Below are positions 30,111 through 41,301 of a stretch of DNA of 64,000 nucleotides, one piece after another. The position numbers were made by a program, and so were the translations under genes. The number at the start of each line of letters is the position of its first letter. Position 1 is the first letter of the stretch. This DNA comes from Rhabdophis nuchalis. Taxonomy: Eukaryota; Chordata; Lepidosauria; Squamata; Natricidae. Location of the stretch: positions 241,278,230 through 241,342,229 of the forward strand of contig CM077643.1 of NCBI GenBank assembly GCA_039707465.1. The letters are read 5' to 3'. Below the pieces are notes generated by a model. That model was not told the origin of the DNA. It was given only the letters and a program-made list of their open reading frames with translations, and ran no database searches.

Positions 30111-32629
30111 AAAAAAAAATTCCAAACAAAGCAGAAGGTTTCACAAAGGGAGAGAACACCGAAAGACACCAGAGCAGGTCCTTTTCTTATATATTTTGAA
30201 ATTAGTCTAGTTTTGTTAAAATAGATGAATGCTTATTTTCAAAAAGGAAAAGTTCTGTCCTGAGAACAAAGAGAACACCATCTTTCCGCCTTGCCGGCAG
30301 GGTGGACAAAGCAAAAGTAGGAACAATCAATTTAAAATGTAGCAAGACTCAGGATACATTGTCCTACAGCAAATCTCTTGGTTAACAAGAAACTTCCTTT
30401 TTCAATAAATCTGACGGAAGTCACTTTCACTCTCTCCGCAGCACGGGACTCTTTATCCAATGCCACTTTATTTCCAGGGGTGTTGAGAGTGCCTAATATT
30501 TATAAGTATATACACTGTATGTGTATGGAGGTGTGTATGTTTTTCTGAATGTAGTATGTGTATATCTGTACTATGTATGTGTATGGGTAGATATATACTT
30601 TCTTTTGGAAGTACATATCTACCCATATATACTTTCAACAGAATTTCATTTTTAATGTGGGTCAGTGTGTTCACCATACAAAATGACAAGGGCATCTTAA
30701 CTCTTATGGAAGATGAGGCATTTCCCGCCCTGGTCCCATACTGCTTCTCTTACATAAGGCTTCTCTAACCTAGTAATTCTTCAGTTGTTTTCATAATGCA
30801 ATTCTTAGCCTGTTAAGAGGATAGAAACCACTTTAATGCTAACCCATGCCCCATTTTGTCCTCTTTTCCACGTGGCAATGCAAACTTTACCTAGCCCACA
30901 AACTGAAAATCTTGTTCCCCTTAGATAGAAGCACTGTTCTGGCTAATTGCAAAGCCAAAGTGCCCATCAGCAGACAAATATGCATGAGAATGGCTCCATT
31001 TGTGACCCTCATTTACAAAAAAAGGGTGTGCAGTGTGAGATGAAGTCTCAAAATGTGTTTATTTATGAGAAATGCACAAGAGTCACCCGAGCTTTTGAAA
31101 AACAAATGGATCTGGAAATGAAATTACCTAAAATGAAGACTGGAAAAATAGAAGAAATGCCAGTGACACAATTGCCTGTCTCTGTCCCTATTCTAAGCAA
31201 GCTGCTTGCCATTCTAAGCCCAGGATTGATCCTGCACAAAGATAGTGCTGGTTCAGTGACCAAAACTGAAACTGGCAGCTTGGTCATTAAGTGAAATGGT
31301 CACTAAGTGAAACTGTGACTGTACTTACGATCTTACATCAGCTTTCCTTTACTTTATGGACCTGTGAAGGTCATAAATGTGATGATTGGCTGTAAAAATA
31401 CTTTTTCATCAATGTTATACTAACTGCAAACGGTTGCAAAATGAGACAGTCACTAAACAAGGCATAGATCCCCCCCCCCCCAAGATGAAGAGTCTCAGGT
31501 CTTTCCCACTCTGAGATTCCCCAAAAGAGGATGGGGATAACAATCGCCTTAATGCTTTTTCTCCCGGCCAGCAAGCCTGGCTTAATTTCCCTGCTGGCAT
31601 TCTTCAGCAAAAAATGGATTTCTGCAGCTGCTGGCATCGCCTCCTCCCACTGAGTCCTTTTCATTAAGGTTTTCTTTTGAACATCAAGCCTAAATCAGTC
31701 CTGTAATTAAAACCCAAACTACTTGGAACCATTAAAACAGGAAAACAATCAAAACGGCGAGGCACACCACAAAGCTATCCGAGGTTAAAAGCTTTACGGA
31801 GCCATCTTAAAATATTTACATTAACATTTCAATTCTGCAAATGAGGTTCTTAAACTTAAAAGCATTCCCTGGGTGTTTTGGCTTTCCCAAGGGAAGTGGT
31901 TTTACAATCAGAAGTGTTTGTCTCTCCTCCGTGCCATTGGTTATAGGAGTCAACAGCATTAACACCCATCATCTCCTTAGCCTAGGTTTTTAATCTACCC
32001 ATAAGTCAAAACTCATCCGTTGACTAAATGTCAGGAGTGTAAGATGAGAATGACCTAGTTCGCTCCCCTCTATCAGTGCAAGTGTCAAACAAAGGCCTCC
32101 TGACAGATTATCTCTTATCTACATTGACAACATGCCAGGAGCGAGAGCAGAACGTGTCAATGCGTATCTGTCAGCCAAGGAGGAAGCCCAATAAATAGTA
32201 AATGTAAATCCTGATAGATCCCCCCCCCCCCCAAAAAAGGTGAGAGGAATGCTTTTCATGCTAAAAGTTTTCTACCTTCAATGATCTGGAAGAAATCCCA
32301 TTGAGATTCCACTTGAGTTCCTCAGTCATCAAATTCACCGAAAGGTCTGCTCAGCAATGGGAGGCAATTCTCTTCCAACCATCTATCTCAATACAGGGTC
32401 TTTACTCGGCTTTAAATTACCACTGATATTGTTTTGAATCATTCTAAATTGCTTTCATTTTTCTTTGAGGAAGGTGGTTGGCTTATAAGGCATGTGTAGC
32501 TTAGCCATTATTTTGTGTACTCTGACACACGCAGACTTATTCCTTGCTTTGTAAACCTGCTGAACACAGTTGCGGAGGCTGGGTAAAAATCAATGTGTAA
32601 TAATATGTCTAACTTAAACCATAAATTAG
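30111..32629. other. Mostly unassigned, about 2.5 kb
   Basis: The A-rich start may be the continuation of copy B's target. A TATG/TGTA-rich patch lies at about 30,500-30,620. A stretch at about 31,280-31,460 (TCATTAAGTGAAATGGTCACTAAGTG; AGTCACTAAACAAGG) is a decayed relative of the TA-flanked element at 39424. C runs lie at 31,471-31,480 and 32,221-32,232. No exon-like ORF is seen. Confidence 0.45.
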
Positions 32630-32814
32630 AATCACAGAACCATAACATCGGAAGGGATCGTTTAGAGTGTTCCGTCTAAGCCTTCGAACTCAGATCGAAG
32701 CATCTTCCACAGATGGCTCTCAGATGTTGATTGAATTCATCCTGTGAAGGGGAATCCACCACCTCCCTTGGGCATTGTTTCCACTTTTGCAGTGCTCTTT
32801 TAATTAAGATTTCT
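32630..32814 (-). mobile_element. Old CR1 3'-end fragment
   Basis: ATCACAGAACCATAACATCGGA and GGGAATCCACCACCTCCC recall the CR1 3' region, which carries a 'gaa(t/c)ccaccac' phrase, in a more diverged form than the other copies. Confidence 0.5.
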
Positions 32815-32824
32815 TTACTAGTGT

Positions 32825-33132
32825 CGATCAGAAAGGTCGGCAGTTCGGCGGTTCGAATCCCTAGCACTGCATAACAGAGTGAGCTCCCCTTACTTGTCCC
32901 AGCTTCTGCCAACCTAGCAGTTTGTAAAAATGCAAGTAGAAAAATAGGGACCACCTTTGGTGGGAAGGTAACTGCGTTCTGTGCGCCTTTGGCATTTAGT
33001 CATGCCGGCCACATGACCATGGAGACATCTTCAGACAGCACTGGCTCTTCAGCTGTGAAACGGAGATGAGCACCACCCCCTAGAGTCGGGAATAACTAGC
33101 ACATATGTGCGATGGGAACTTTTACCTTTACC
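32825..33132 (+). mobile_element. Sauria-type SINE
   Basis: The A-box end is truncated. The B box GCGGTTCGAATCCC is intact, then CTTCTGCCAACCTAGCAG, GCATTTAGTCATGCCGGCCA, and a tail ACTTTTACCTTTACC. The 10-bp duplication TTACTAGTGT flanks it (32815-32824 and 33133-33142). Confidence 0.88.
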
Positions 33133-33139
33133 TTACTAG

Positions 33140-33500
33140 TGTTGGAAGGAAAATCCATCTGGTTCGGTTCCAAGCTGGGAGAAAGACACTGGAAACATGG
33201 AGACTGATTGGAAAGAAAGGTTTATTGATGAAGTAGACCCATCAATCACATGTGATTCTGGGCAGCTGACAAAATGATTGAACGCGTGTGTGCGTCTTTA
33301 TAGGTTTCTGTGACTTTGAAGTTTGGACTGTTCTGGGGGTGGTGCAATGAAGCGGTTTGCATTCTGAAAAGGTTGTTGGGCAATTCCTATTGTGGCTAAT
33401 GGGGCTGAGACTCCTAAGTCTAAAAACAGATCCATTTGGACATCTTCTGATCAACCTCACTGTTCTTCTCTGGACGAAGAAGACACTGCCTAAAGATATC
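33140..33500 (+). mobile_element. LTR fragment, 5' part
   Basis: It starts TGTTGGAAGG and has GGTTCCAAGCTGGGAGAAAG, then ACACTGGAAACATGGAG and AAAGGTTTATTGATGAAG, paralleling the LTRs at 21669 and 55257. The 3' signature GGGAAATATAATATT is missing, so the end is unknown. The adjacent SINE inserted exactly at its first bases. Confidence 0.55.
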
Positions 33501-33653
33501 AACAGATAGCTTTCTTGCTATGGAGGCATCTGCATCCTACTTAAGATCATTAGGAATATGCTAGGAAGGCGGGTACCAATTCAAGCTCATGTCAATTAGA
33601 TTAAACAGACAAGGCCAATCAAATCTAATACATAAATGGGATGAGTTCTTTAA

Positions 33654-34072
33654 TGCAGGATCCAACCTGAGTTGGTCATCAGGACCAGAGGCTTAGTCTT
33701 CCAAGTTTTTGGACCAGGGGTGAAATTCAGCAGGTTCTGGAGAACCAGTAGTGGAAATTTTGAGTAGTTCGGAGAACCAGCAAATACCACCTCTGGCTGA
33801 CCCCAGAGTGGGGTGGGAATGGAGGTTTTGCAGTATCCTTTCCCTGCCACGCCCACCAAGCCATGCCCACAGAACCGATAGTAAAATTTTTGGAATATCA
33901 CCACTGTTTTGGACTCGTGCTGGAGCCCATCTTCAAGGAACATCTCTCTCATCAGAATGTGTGTCAAATTCTGGAGAGAGAGATGTTCCCTGAAGATGAG
34001 CTCCAGCATGAGTCCAAAAGCTCGGAAGAGTAAACCTCTGGTCCCGATGACCAACCCAGATTAGATCATGCA
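33654..34072. mobile_element. Long-arm palindromic element carrying a hAT insert
   Basis: The left arm (GTTGGTCATCAGGACCAGAG..) and right arm (..CTCTGGTCCCGATGACCAAC) are inverted copies over about 110 bp each once the nested 192-bp hAT element is removed. The centre is near 33,950-33,980 (GGAACATCTCTCTC / GAGAGAGATGTTCC). No ORF. The superfamily is unknown and the outer borders are approximate. Confidence 0.75.
33715..33906. mobile_element. Non-autonomous hAT element, 192 bp
   Basis: The ends are CAGGGGTGAAATTC and GAATATCACCACTG. The 8-bp duplication TTTTGGAC is perfect (33707-33714 and 33907-33914). It sits in the left arm of the palindromic element. Confidence 0.92.
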
Positions 34073-35159
34073 ACATTATCCTGGGATGCATATATTAGCC
34101 TTCCTTCGTGAATTCTTTAATCTTGCCCACCACTCTTTATCCATATCCACCATGCTATACAGTGTTCATATCCTCTATAGTACCTGTGTGGATAAGTACC
34201 ATAGAGGCATGGCCTGTTGCTGTGTTCCTTTTTCACCCAAAGCATCCTAAGAAATGCTAAGTCTGCTTAGAAGAAGGAAAGGAGGCACTGCTTAACCACT
34301 GCTTTTTTTTTTAACTACTAAATAGCTGATTGGATTGCAGATCTGATTGATTAAGGCAGGAATCTCATAATTAGACATCTGAAACTTTCAAGAGGCAGAG
34401 TAATAAGCAGGTTAGAGAGATGATGGAAGGTAAGAGTTGGAAAAGGAGCAAATTAACTCTTTCAGGTTCCTTCTGACTTCGTTATTCTGTGACTGTAAAA
34501 GGAGGGCTGTTTCCGAGCTCAAAACTTGCATGGCTTGAGAGGTCTTTTCTGTGAGGAAATCTTGGGTTATTTGAGCACATCTGACAGCTCTCAGGGAAAG
34601 CAATTTTTTTTTAAAAAAAAAGAGAGATTGCCTTTCTTTTCCCATCTTTCATCTTCCTTAGCTAATGAGGTCATCAAATTATGACCTGGTCCATGCATCA
34701 CACTAAGCTAGAATGCAGCATATTGTGAACTGGATAACACAGCACAATCAGACGTGGTTTGCTTAATCATGGTTTATGCCATAAGCCACCATTGCCTGGA
34801 GTCTCTCATCAGATTAAGGCATGAACTGTGTTTTAGGGTCACGGTGGCTGAATACATAAATCACATTAAGCCAAAACCAAACCAATCATACGTTGAAGTA
34901 CCCTGTGTGTGCAGATTCAGCCAATTCTAATGGATTAAAAAAGCTATGGTTAAAATAAATATATTAAGCAGCATGTGAGTGTAATGAAACTGTGCTGAAG
35001 ATGAACTGAAATTGCCTCAGGCAGTTGCTGCTGTTCCTAGAGAAACTCTGAGGGGAGAGCACCCATCTTTGGATGAGTTGTGCCTAAGATCCCTTAATCT
35101 GTCCATTTATGGATATAAACAAATATCAATGTTGCCATAATGCCGTAAGCTTCCATTCA
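34073..35159. other. No feature recognised
   Basis: AT-rich DNA with poly-A/T runs near 34,300 and 34,600. No gene or repeat family is identified. Confidence 0.4.
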
Positions 35160-36030
35160 GGACTAGGAGTGATATGATAGCAGTGTTCCAATATCTAAGG
35201 GGCTGCCACAAAGAAGAAGGAGGTCAACCTATTCTTTAAAGCCCCTGAAGCAGGGGTGGGTTCCTGCCAGTTCTAACCTCTTCTATAGAAGAAGTTCCAC
35301 AAATCTACAGTGCCGTTTAGAACCGGTTCCAGCTTCCTCCCCTCGCCTGTCCACACATCATCAAGATGAAGAGCGAGAGGAGGAATTCTGGGAGTTGAAG
35401 TCCACAAGTCTTAAAGCTGTCAAGTTTGAACACCCATGGGTTTTTTTTCTAAAGGGTTAAGGGTGCAAGGATCTTGTTATTTGACAGCTTTAAGACTGAT
35501 GTGGGACTCCAAGCAATGGTGGCGTGCTTTAAATGCCAGAGTTTCTGAGCCAACATTTTGGTTGTGAAGCAAGAGCGTTGTTAAGTGAGTTTCACCACAT
35601 TTTACAAGTTGGCCATGCCCACCCAGTCACATGACTGCCAAGCCACTCCCACTCGGTCACATGGCTGGCAAGCCACTCCTACACGCTCACAGGGCCGGCA
35701 AGCCACTCCCACAAAGCAGGCCGCACCTACAGAAGAAGTTCTAAAAAATTTTGAAACCCACCATTGCCCTAAAGAGAAGCATGGATGGAAACTATGGTAA
35801 TCAAGGAGATAAGCAACTTAGAACTAAAGAGAAATTTCCTCACAGTTAGAACTATCAATCAGTGGAATGGCTTTCCTTCAGAGCTTGTGGGTGCTCCAAA
35901 ACTGGAGATTTTAAAGAAGAGATTGGAGAACCATTGGTATGAAATTGTATAGCGTTTCTGGCTTGAGCAGGGTGTTGGACTAGAAGACTAGAAAGTTGGA
36001 CCTGTCCAACTCTGTTACTCTGTTAACTTT
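35160..36030 (+). pseudogene. CR1 ORF2 C-terminus, split by a hAT element
   Basis: 35160-35250 gives the [19 protein letters not shown] block and 35767-36030 gives WKL..IKEISNLELKRNFLTV and the LP..LVGAPKLEILKKRLE block, followed by the 3' UTR (TAGAAGACTAGAAAGTTGG). The 516-bp hAT insert explains the gap. Frames are broken in both parts. Confidence 0.8.
35251..35766. mobile_element. Non-autonomous hAT element, 516 bp (family of 2728)
   Basis: The ends are CAGGGGTGGGTTCC and TTTTGAAACCCACCATTG. Flanks CCCTGAAG (35243-35250) and CCCTAAAG (35767-35774) match 7 of 8. It shares with 2728 and 46318 the GTTAAGTGAGTTTCAC block and three 30-bp repeats, but has no CpG island or GA array. Inside, GACAGCTTTAAGACT at about 35,483 is the reverse complement of the AGTCTTAAAGCTGTC stretch at about 35,407. 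Confidence 0.85.
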
Positions 36031-36251
36031 CAGGAAAGCAGCATGCCTCTAACAATCCAACACTGCGAAGTATCATCCACACATTGGTAAGAAGCAAATC
36101 CTCGATGCAACTTGATGCAATTTAATATACCTAAAATTTGCAGATGTTGGAGCCCTCACCATTTCTTAATAGGTGCCACTGGATGCTTAGTTTTGCTGCT
36201 TGCCTCAACTGCTTTTTTCATTGTCTCTGGGAGTTCCTTTGCCTCCTAATT

Positions 36252-36592
36252 CAGGGTTCGGCAACCTTAAACACTCAAAGAGCCACAAAGTTCTTAAGTG
36301 GAATCCCCCTGTTCAATTCTGGAGCTGACCAGAAGTCCAGTTTCCCCACCATAGAGTCTCCTCCTAGTGAGGCGTCCTTTTTCCTCTACCTGTCCTAACC
36401 GAAAGCCCTATCAATTGTGGAGCTGACCAGAAAACCATCTCCTTGCCATAGAGTATCCTCCTGGCATGCTGTGCTTCCCCCTCCCAACCGGAAGCTCCTC
36501 TCAAAATTGTGGCACCGACTGGTGACAGGGAGCCACAGTAAAGGGATGAAAGAGCCACATGCAGCTCCAAAGCCACGGGTTGCAAACCCATG
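36252..36592. mobile_element. Non-autonomous hAT element, 341 bp
   Basis: The ends are CAGGGTTCGGCAACCTT and GGGTTGCAAACCCATG. Flanks TCCTAATT (36244-36251) and ACCTAATT (36593-36600) match 7 of 8. It has internal near-repeats of a GGAGCTGACCAGAA unit and is non-coding. Confidence 0.8.
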
Positions 36593-36670
36593 ACCTAATT
36601 CATTAAGATCTGAGGCTGGCTCTAATCCTCAACCTCCACATCAAAGTTAAAGCTCATCATTGACACATTG

Positions 36671-36707
<37 letters not shown>

Positions 36708-37470
36708 TATATGTGTATATAATACATTAATCTCCTCAGTCCTCTACCAGAAGCCTGGGAGATTGAGGGTACTGTGAAGTATCTTAGCTTTTCCTAGCAT
36801 TCCATTCTTCTGGAGAGTGAGCTTTTAGGTTGCTCCTGGGATTAGTTGGAGCCACTCTCCCTGTTTAGTATACTCAGCCCTGAGTGCTCCTACCACTACC
36901 GGGACTACTTTGGTCTTTACTTTCCATATCCTCTCCAGTTCCTCCTTCAGGTCCTGGTACTTCTGCAGTTTTCATACTCCTTCTTCCTGATGTTGCTATC
37001 ATTTAGCTATGTCTATCACTACCACCATCTTCTGGTTTTTATCTACTATCACAATGTCTGGTTGATTGGCCAGTACCTGCCTGCCTGCCTGCCTGCCTGC
37101 ATCTGGAAATCTAGAGGATCCTAGTGCTCTTACTTCCCACAAGATTCTGTGGGATCTCCCATATAGACTCAGGAGGGTCTAGTCATATCCTGTACAGAGG
37201 TTCCTTACACAATGATGGATATTTGGTTGTACTGTTCAGTGTATGCTGTTCCTGGCTGCATCCTACACACACACAGACACACATACAGACACACACACAC
37301 AGAGAAAGAGAGGGGGGGGAGGTGGAAGAAGGAGAGAAAGATTCAAGGCAACCACAGCTAAAAACTTCAGATATGCCGTTTTCATTAGGAAAAAATAAAT
37401 GCAACTATATGTTCTTAACCATTTGCTAGTATAATGCCTCAACATATTCTTTCAAGGAAGCACTCTAATA
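36593..37470. other. Unassigned, with CA and CTGC runs
   Basis: (CA)n at 36,672-36,703; (CTGC)n at about 37,078-37,100; CA-rich then GA-rich tract at about 37,264-37,320. The ORF at 36846-37124 has Ser/Tyr/Phe-rich sequence and no known domain. Confidence 0.5.
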
Positions 37471-37617
37471 CAGTGCTGTCAAACTCCCGGGCCGTGAGCC
37501 AGATGTGTCTCAAGCTGGCCACGCCCATGCCTGATTTAGTGAAAGGGAAAAAAACTCCCGATACGTCACATGATGATGCAGTGATGCTGCCATGACGATG
37601 TGAGTTTGACATCCCTG
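37471..37617. mobile_element. Short non-autonomous hAT element, 147 bp
   Basis: The ends are CAGTGCTGTCAAACTC and GAGTTTGACATCCCTG. Flanks CTCTAATA and CCCTAATG match 6 of 8. Confidence 0.75.
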
Positions 37618-37661
37618 CCCTAATGGGACATGATCAGGGGTGGGATTAGACCAGTTTGGAC

Positions 37662-37668
37662 CGGTTTG

Positions 37669-37700
<32 letters not shown>

Positions 37701-38545
37701 GTTTTTTATACCGCCCTACTCCCGAAGGACTCAGGGCGGTGTACAGCCAAAATAAAAACAAATATATAAAAGTTAAAAGAAAGCTTTTAAAAGACATAAT
37801 TAAAACATTGGCTGAAATGTGGAAAAAATCCAAACTAACCCTGATTAAAATAATAAAAATTTAAATTTAAAAATTTAAATTTAAAAATTTAAATTTAAAA
37901 ATTTAAATTTAAAAATTTAAATTTAAAAATTTAAATTTAAAAATTTAAATTTAAAAATTTAAATTTAAAAATTTAAATTTAAAAATTTAAATTTAAAAAT
38001 TTAAATTTAAAAATCCTGTTTTATGCCAACCCGGCTTGTTGAAAGAGAAAGGTTTTGAGACCACGGTGGAAGGTGCGTAAGTCAGGGATAGTTCTTAATT
38101 CTGGGGGCAATTCGTTCCAGAGGGCAGGTACTCCCACAGACAAGGCTCTCCTCCTCAATGTCGCCAGTCGACATTGTCTAGCCGACGGTACCATGAGGAG
38201 ACCCTCTCTATGGGAGCGTACGGGTCGGTGGGAGGCTCTTGGTGGCAGAAGGCGATCTCATAGGTACCCAGGTCCTAAGCCATGGAGCGCTTTAAAGATG
38301 GTAACCAACACTTTGAATAACACCCGGAAAACCACCGGAAGCCAGTGCAGCTCGCGCAGGAGGGGCGTTACATGGGAGCGTCGCATCGCCCCCATAATTA
38401 CCCATGCAGCCGCATTCTGGACCAGTTGAAGTCTCCGGGTGCTCTTCAAGGGGAGCTCCATGTAGAGAGCATTGCAGTAGTCCAGACGGGAAGAGACAAG
38501 GGCATGAGTGACTGTGCGTAGGGCATCCCAATCTAAGAAGGTTCA
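37662..38545 (-). mobile_element. L2-like LINE fragment with AT-rich satellite in its 3' UTR
   Basis: Minus-strand reading gives coding signatures (ELPLKSTRRLQLVQNAAAW, TPLLRELHWLPVVFRVLFK) with frame breaks, then a 3' UTR, and ends in a (CTAAA)n tail at 37,663-37,697. A 14-bp AT array is expanded within the UTR. The copy at 61480 shares the same tail type. Confidence 0.87.
37855..38013. repeat. 14-bp AT-only tandem array, about 11 units
   Basis: The unit AAAAATTTAAATTT is repeated almost without error. The unit is nearly self-complementary, so the array could extrude as a cruciform. It is absent from the other L2-like copies in the window. Confidence 0.92.
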
Positions 38546-38967
38546 GGTGAACTGGTAGCTTCAATGATTAGCTGGCAGTGAACTGGTTCGTTACCACAAT
38601 CAAGTGGACCTGCCCACCCTGGTGCTATACTGACCTATATCATCAGAGCTGAGTCATGTGGCAGAGTGGATTGCCATGCCTCAGCTGTTTTCCTCCCCAG
38701 CGGTAATGCAGAAGCACTACTTTTCTCCAAACTGCACACAAAGCACGCGATCACTGAACCGATTGTTAAACCGGTAGGATCACACCACTGCACATGATCA
38801 ATATTTGCTGATCTTCATTGAAGCACCTTCTCTCTGGGAGGGGAGGAAGTGGACAAGAAAGAAGGAGCTTCCTCTAATATTTAGCTGGGTTGAGCAGTCA
38901 ACCGGAAAGTCCAAGAGACAGCTGATCTCCAACTGCCTCCCAGCCTTTCCTTAATGCATACCTCCAC

Positions 38968-39273
38968 CAGTGGTGGGTTCCAGATCCCATCGCAACCGAT
39001 ATGCTGCAACAAGGCTGGGTGTCCACCATGGGCATGTGCGCTGTGCACGTGTGCACACCCACTGCCCTGCTATGCTCCAGCTGCTCGGCGGAGTGTCACA
39101 CATGTGTCATACGCTGCGTGTGCATGCACAAATGGCCTAGTTGGCTTAAATACAGGTAAGGAGTGAGGGAGGGCGGGTGGGGCCTCCAAAGCACTGTTCT
39201 GGTACGGTGGCTGCTGGTCACAGGAGTCACTGATACACAGGTACTGGGGCGTACCACCCAGAATCCACCACTG
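38968..39273. mobile_element. Non-autonomous hAT element, 306 bp
   Basis: The ends are CAGTGGTGGGTTCC and GAATCCACCACTG. Flanks ACCTCCAC (38960-38967) and ACCTCCAT (39274-39281) match 7 of 8. The interior is rich in GTGTGC and CATGTGTG stretches. Confidence 0.85.
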
Positions 39274-39423
39274 ACCTCCATCCCTTATAATCATAACAAC
39301 TACCACAATGCAGTCACAGGAAATGTGGAACTAACATGGTCTAAAATGGTGGCCCAATGATCTGATGAGACAATGGTGGCAAAGAAGCAAGCTCAAAGGA
39401 TTCATCCTGTTATTTTGTACTTA

Positions 39424-39913
39424 CAGGTAGTCCTTTGACTTACAACCACGATCGAGCCCAACATTTCTGTTTGCTAAGCGAGACAGCAGCTAAGTGAGTG
39501 TTGCCCCGTTTTACGACCTTTCTTGCTGCAGTGGTTAAGAGAATCACTGCACTTAATTTGTTAAGTGAATAACACAGCAGTAAAGTTAATCTGGCTTTCA
39601 TATTGACTTTGCTTGTCAGAAAGTCACAAAATTGGCCATATGACGCCGGGAGACTGCAAGTGTTGTGGTCCACCGGCAGCCTGTCCACCGTCATAAATAT
39701 GGATCAGTTGCCAAGCATCTGAATTGTGATCATGTGACTGATCGTGTGAATTGTGATCATGGGGACGCAGCAACGGTTGTAAATGTGAAAAATGGTCATA
39801 AATCACTCTTTTCAGATGCTGTTGTCACTTCAGATTACAGATTAGCAGAGTTGGAAGGGATCTTGTATGTCATCTGGTCACTAAACAAACTGCTATAAAT
39901 TGAGGACTCCCTG
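39424..39913. mobile_element. Tc1/mariner-like MITE, 490 bp
   Basis: The ends are CAGGTAGTCCTTTGACTTAC and GAGGACTCCCTG, flanked by TA on both sides. The interior has repeated GTTAAGTGA phrases. A CR1 3' scrap (AGCAGAGTTGGAAGGGATC) sits at about 39,846-39,865. There is no transposase. A second copy is at 44660, and part of the sequence occurs inside the hAT elements at 2728, 35251 and 46318. Confidence 0.75.
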
Positions 39914-39915
39914 TA

Positions 39916-40337
39916 CTTAATACGCAGAAAGGCACAGTGCTTCACCTTCCTTGATCTCTGATGAGGCCATTCTACTATCTGTTGCATGGATTTTCTTTCT
40001 TTTTTTTTGGAAAAAAAATTATTAGCAATGTGCACATGGAATTTCAGATTAGCTATGTGAAAGGTTTAATAAAATAGGAATAAGAATCAGGCCTTTTATT
40101 CCTTGCTGTGAACAAGATGCCAGATTCCAATACCCAGCCATTACCATAATTGCCATTGTACTTTGTCCCTTTATCCACATGCCAAAGCATTTGTCTTATT
40201 TTGACATTGTGCAAAAATTATCAGATAATTTCGCTTCAAGCTATTTTCTTCCTTAGTAAAACCATAATCTGCATTGCATGTGAAGCAAGTTAATATTTTT
40301 CTTTCCAGACCCCCAAATCTACCTAGTTAGTTAAAGT
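39916..40337. other. No feature recognised
   Basis: AT-rich DNA with a poly-T/poly-A hairpin-like stretch near 39,990-40,020. Confidence 0.4.
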
Positions 40338-40745
40338 GGCCTCAAGAACGGTTGCAGGAACTGGGTATGTCTAGTTTGATGAAGAGAAGGACCAGGGGAG
40401 ACATGATAGCAGTGTTCCGATATCTCAGAGGGTGCCACAAAGAAGAGGGAGTCAAACTATTCTCCAAGGCACCTGGGGGCAGGACAAGAAGCCATGGGTG
40501 GAAACTAATCAAGGAGAGAAGCAACTTAGAACTGAGGAGAAATCTCCTGACAGTTAGAACAATTAATCAGTGGAACAGCTTGCCTCCAGAAGTTGTGAAT
40601 GCCCCAACACTGCAAGTCTTTAAGAAGATGTTAGATAGCCATTTGTCTGAAATGGTATAAGGTTCCTGCCCACGCAGGGGGTTGGACTAGAAGACCTACA
40701 AGGTCCCTTCCAACTCTGCTATTGTACTGTATTGTATTGTTATAT
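40338..40745 (+). pseudogene. CR1 ORF2 C-terminus with 3' UTR
   Basis: ORF 40352-40660 gives [40 protein letters not shown] and NQWNSLPPEVVNAP, ending HLSEMV at the natural stop. The 3' UTR has TAGAAGACCTACAAGGTCCC and a tail TATTGTACTGTATTGTATTG. The copy is 5'-truncated at the C-terminal about 105 codons, open but non-functional. Confidence 0.9.
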
Positions 40746-41102
40746 TTATTATATATTGTATAGCTATAGCTGGTAAACCCAGGTCATCTTTGCACAACTG
40801 CGTGCGAGAGACTCCGCCAGGAAGAAGTGGATTCCGTGTGCAGTTGCTGTCAAAAGGCACATTTCACGCTAGGGATCGGTGGAAAAAAGATTGAAGATTA
40901 AAAAGGCAAACATTGGACCATACTGGAGCACTGTGTGAAGTTTCACACATTTACCACACTTAAAGAAGGTACAACAGAACTGTCAAAAATCAGAAATAAA
41001 ATTATTTTGAGATTCAAACACTTTCTGTGCAAGAAGTGTCTAGAATTCCCCTAGCTTGAGAGAGAGAAAACTCCTGGAAATCCATGTGGAGGAGATGGGA
41101 TA
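40746..41102. other. No feature recognised
   Basis: Unassigned DNA after the CR1 tail. Confidence 0.4.
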
Positions 41103-41290
41103 GAAATGTACAATAGTTAAGGTACTGGTCTACATAGAAACCAGGAGACTGTGTGTTCTAGGAATGAAAACCAACTGGGTGACCTTGGGCCAGTCACTTT
41201 CTCTCTGCTTAATTTATCTCACAGGGTTGTTATTGTGGGAAATAGGAGGATTGAGTAATATAGATTTGTTTGAGGCCATGGGTTATTTAC
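41103..41290 (+). mobile_element. tRNA-derived SINE (family 2)
   Basis: AATAGTTAAGGTACTGGTCT (A box), GTGTGTTCTAGGAATG (decayed B box), CTGGGTGACCTTGGGCCAGT and TCACAGGGTTGTTATTGTGG. It is the same layout as 24773. Confidence 0.72.
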
Positions 41291-41301
41291 ACAAATAATA
41301 A

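Larger units (their letters stand above)
37635..38790. mobile_element. Non-autonomous hAT element containing an L2-like LINE
   Basis: The ends are CAGGGGTGGGATTAG and GGATCACACCACTG. Flanks GACATGAT (37627-37634) and CACATGAT (38791-38798) match 7 of 8. About 880 bp of LINE (37662-38545) lies inside, so the original hAT element was about 270 bp. Confidence 0.85.

Noticed and set aside
36846..37124. 92-codon aromatic-rich ORF as a membrane protein exon
   Set aside because: No splice signals or family resemblance, and the end runs into a CTGC microsatellite.
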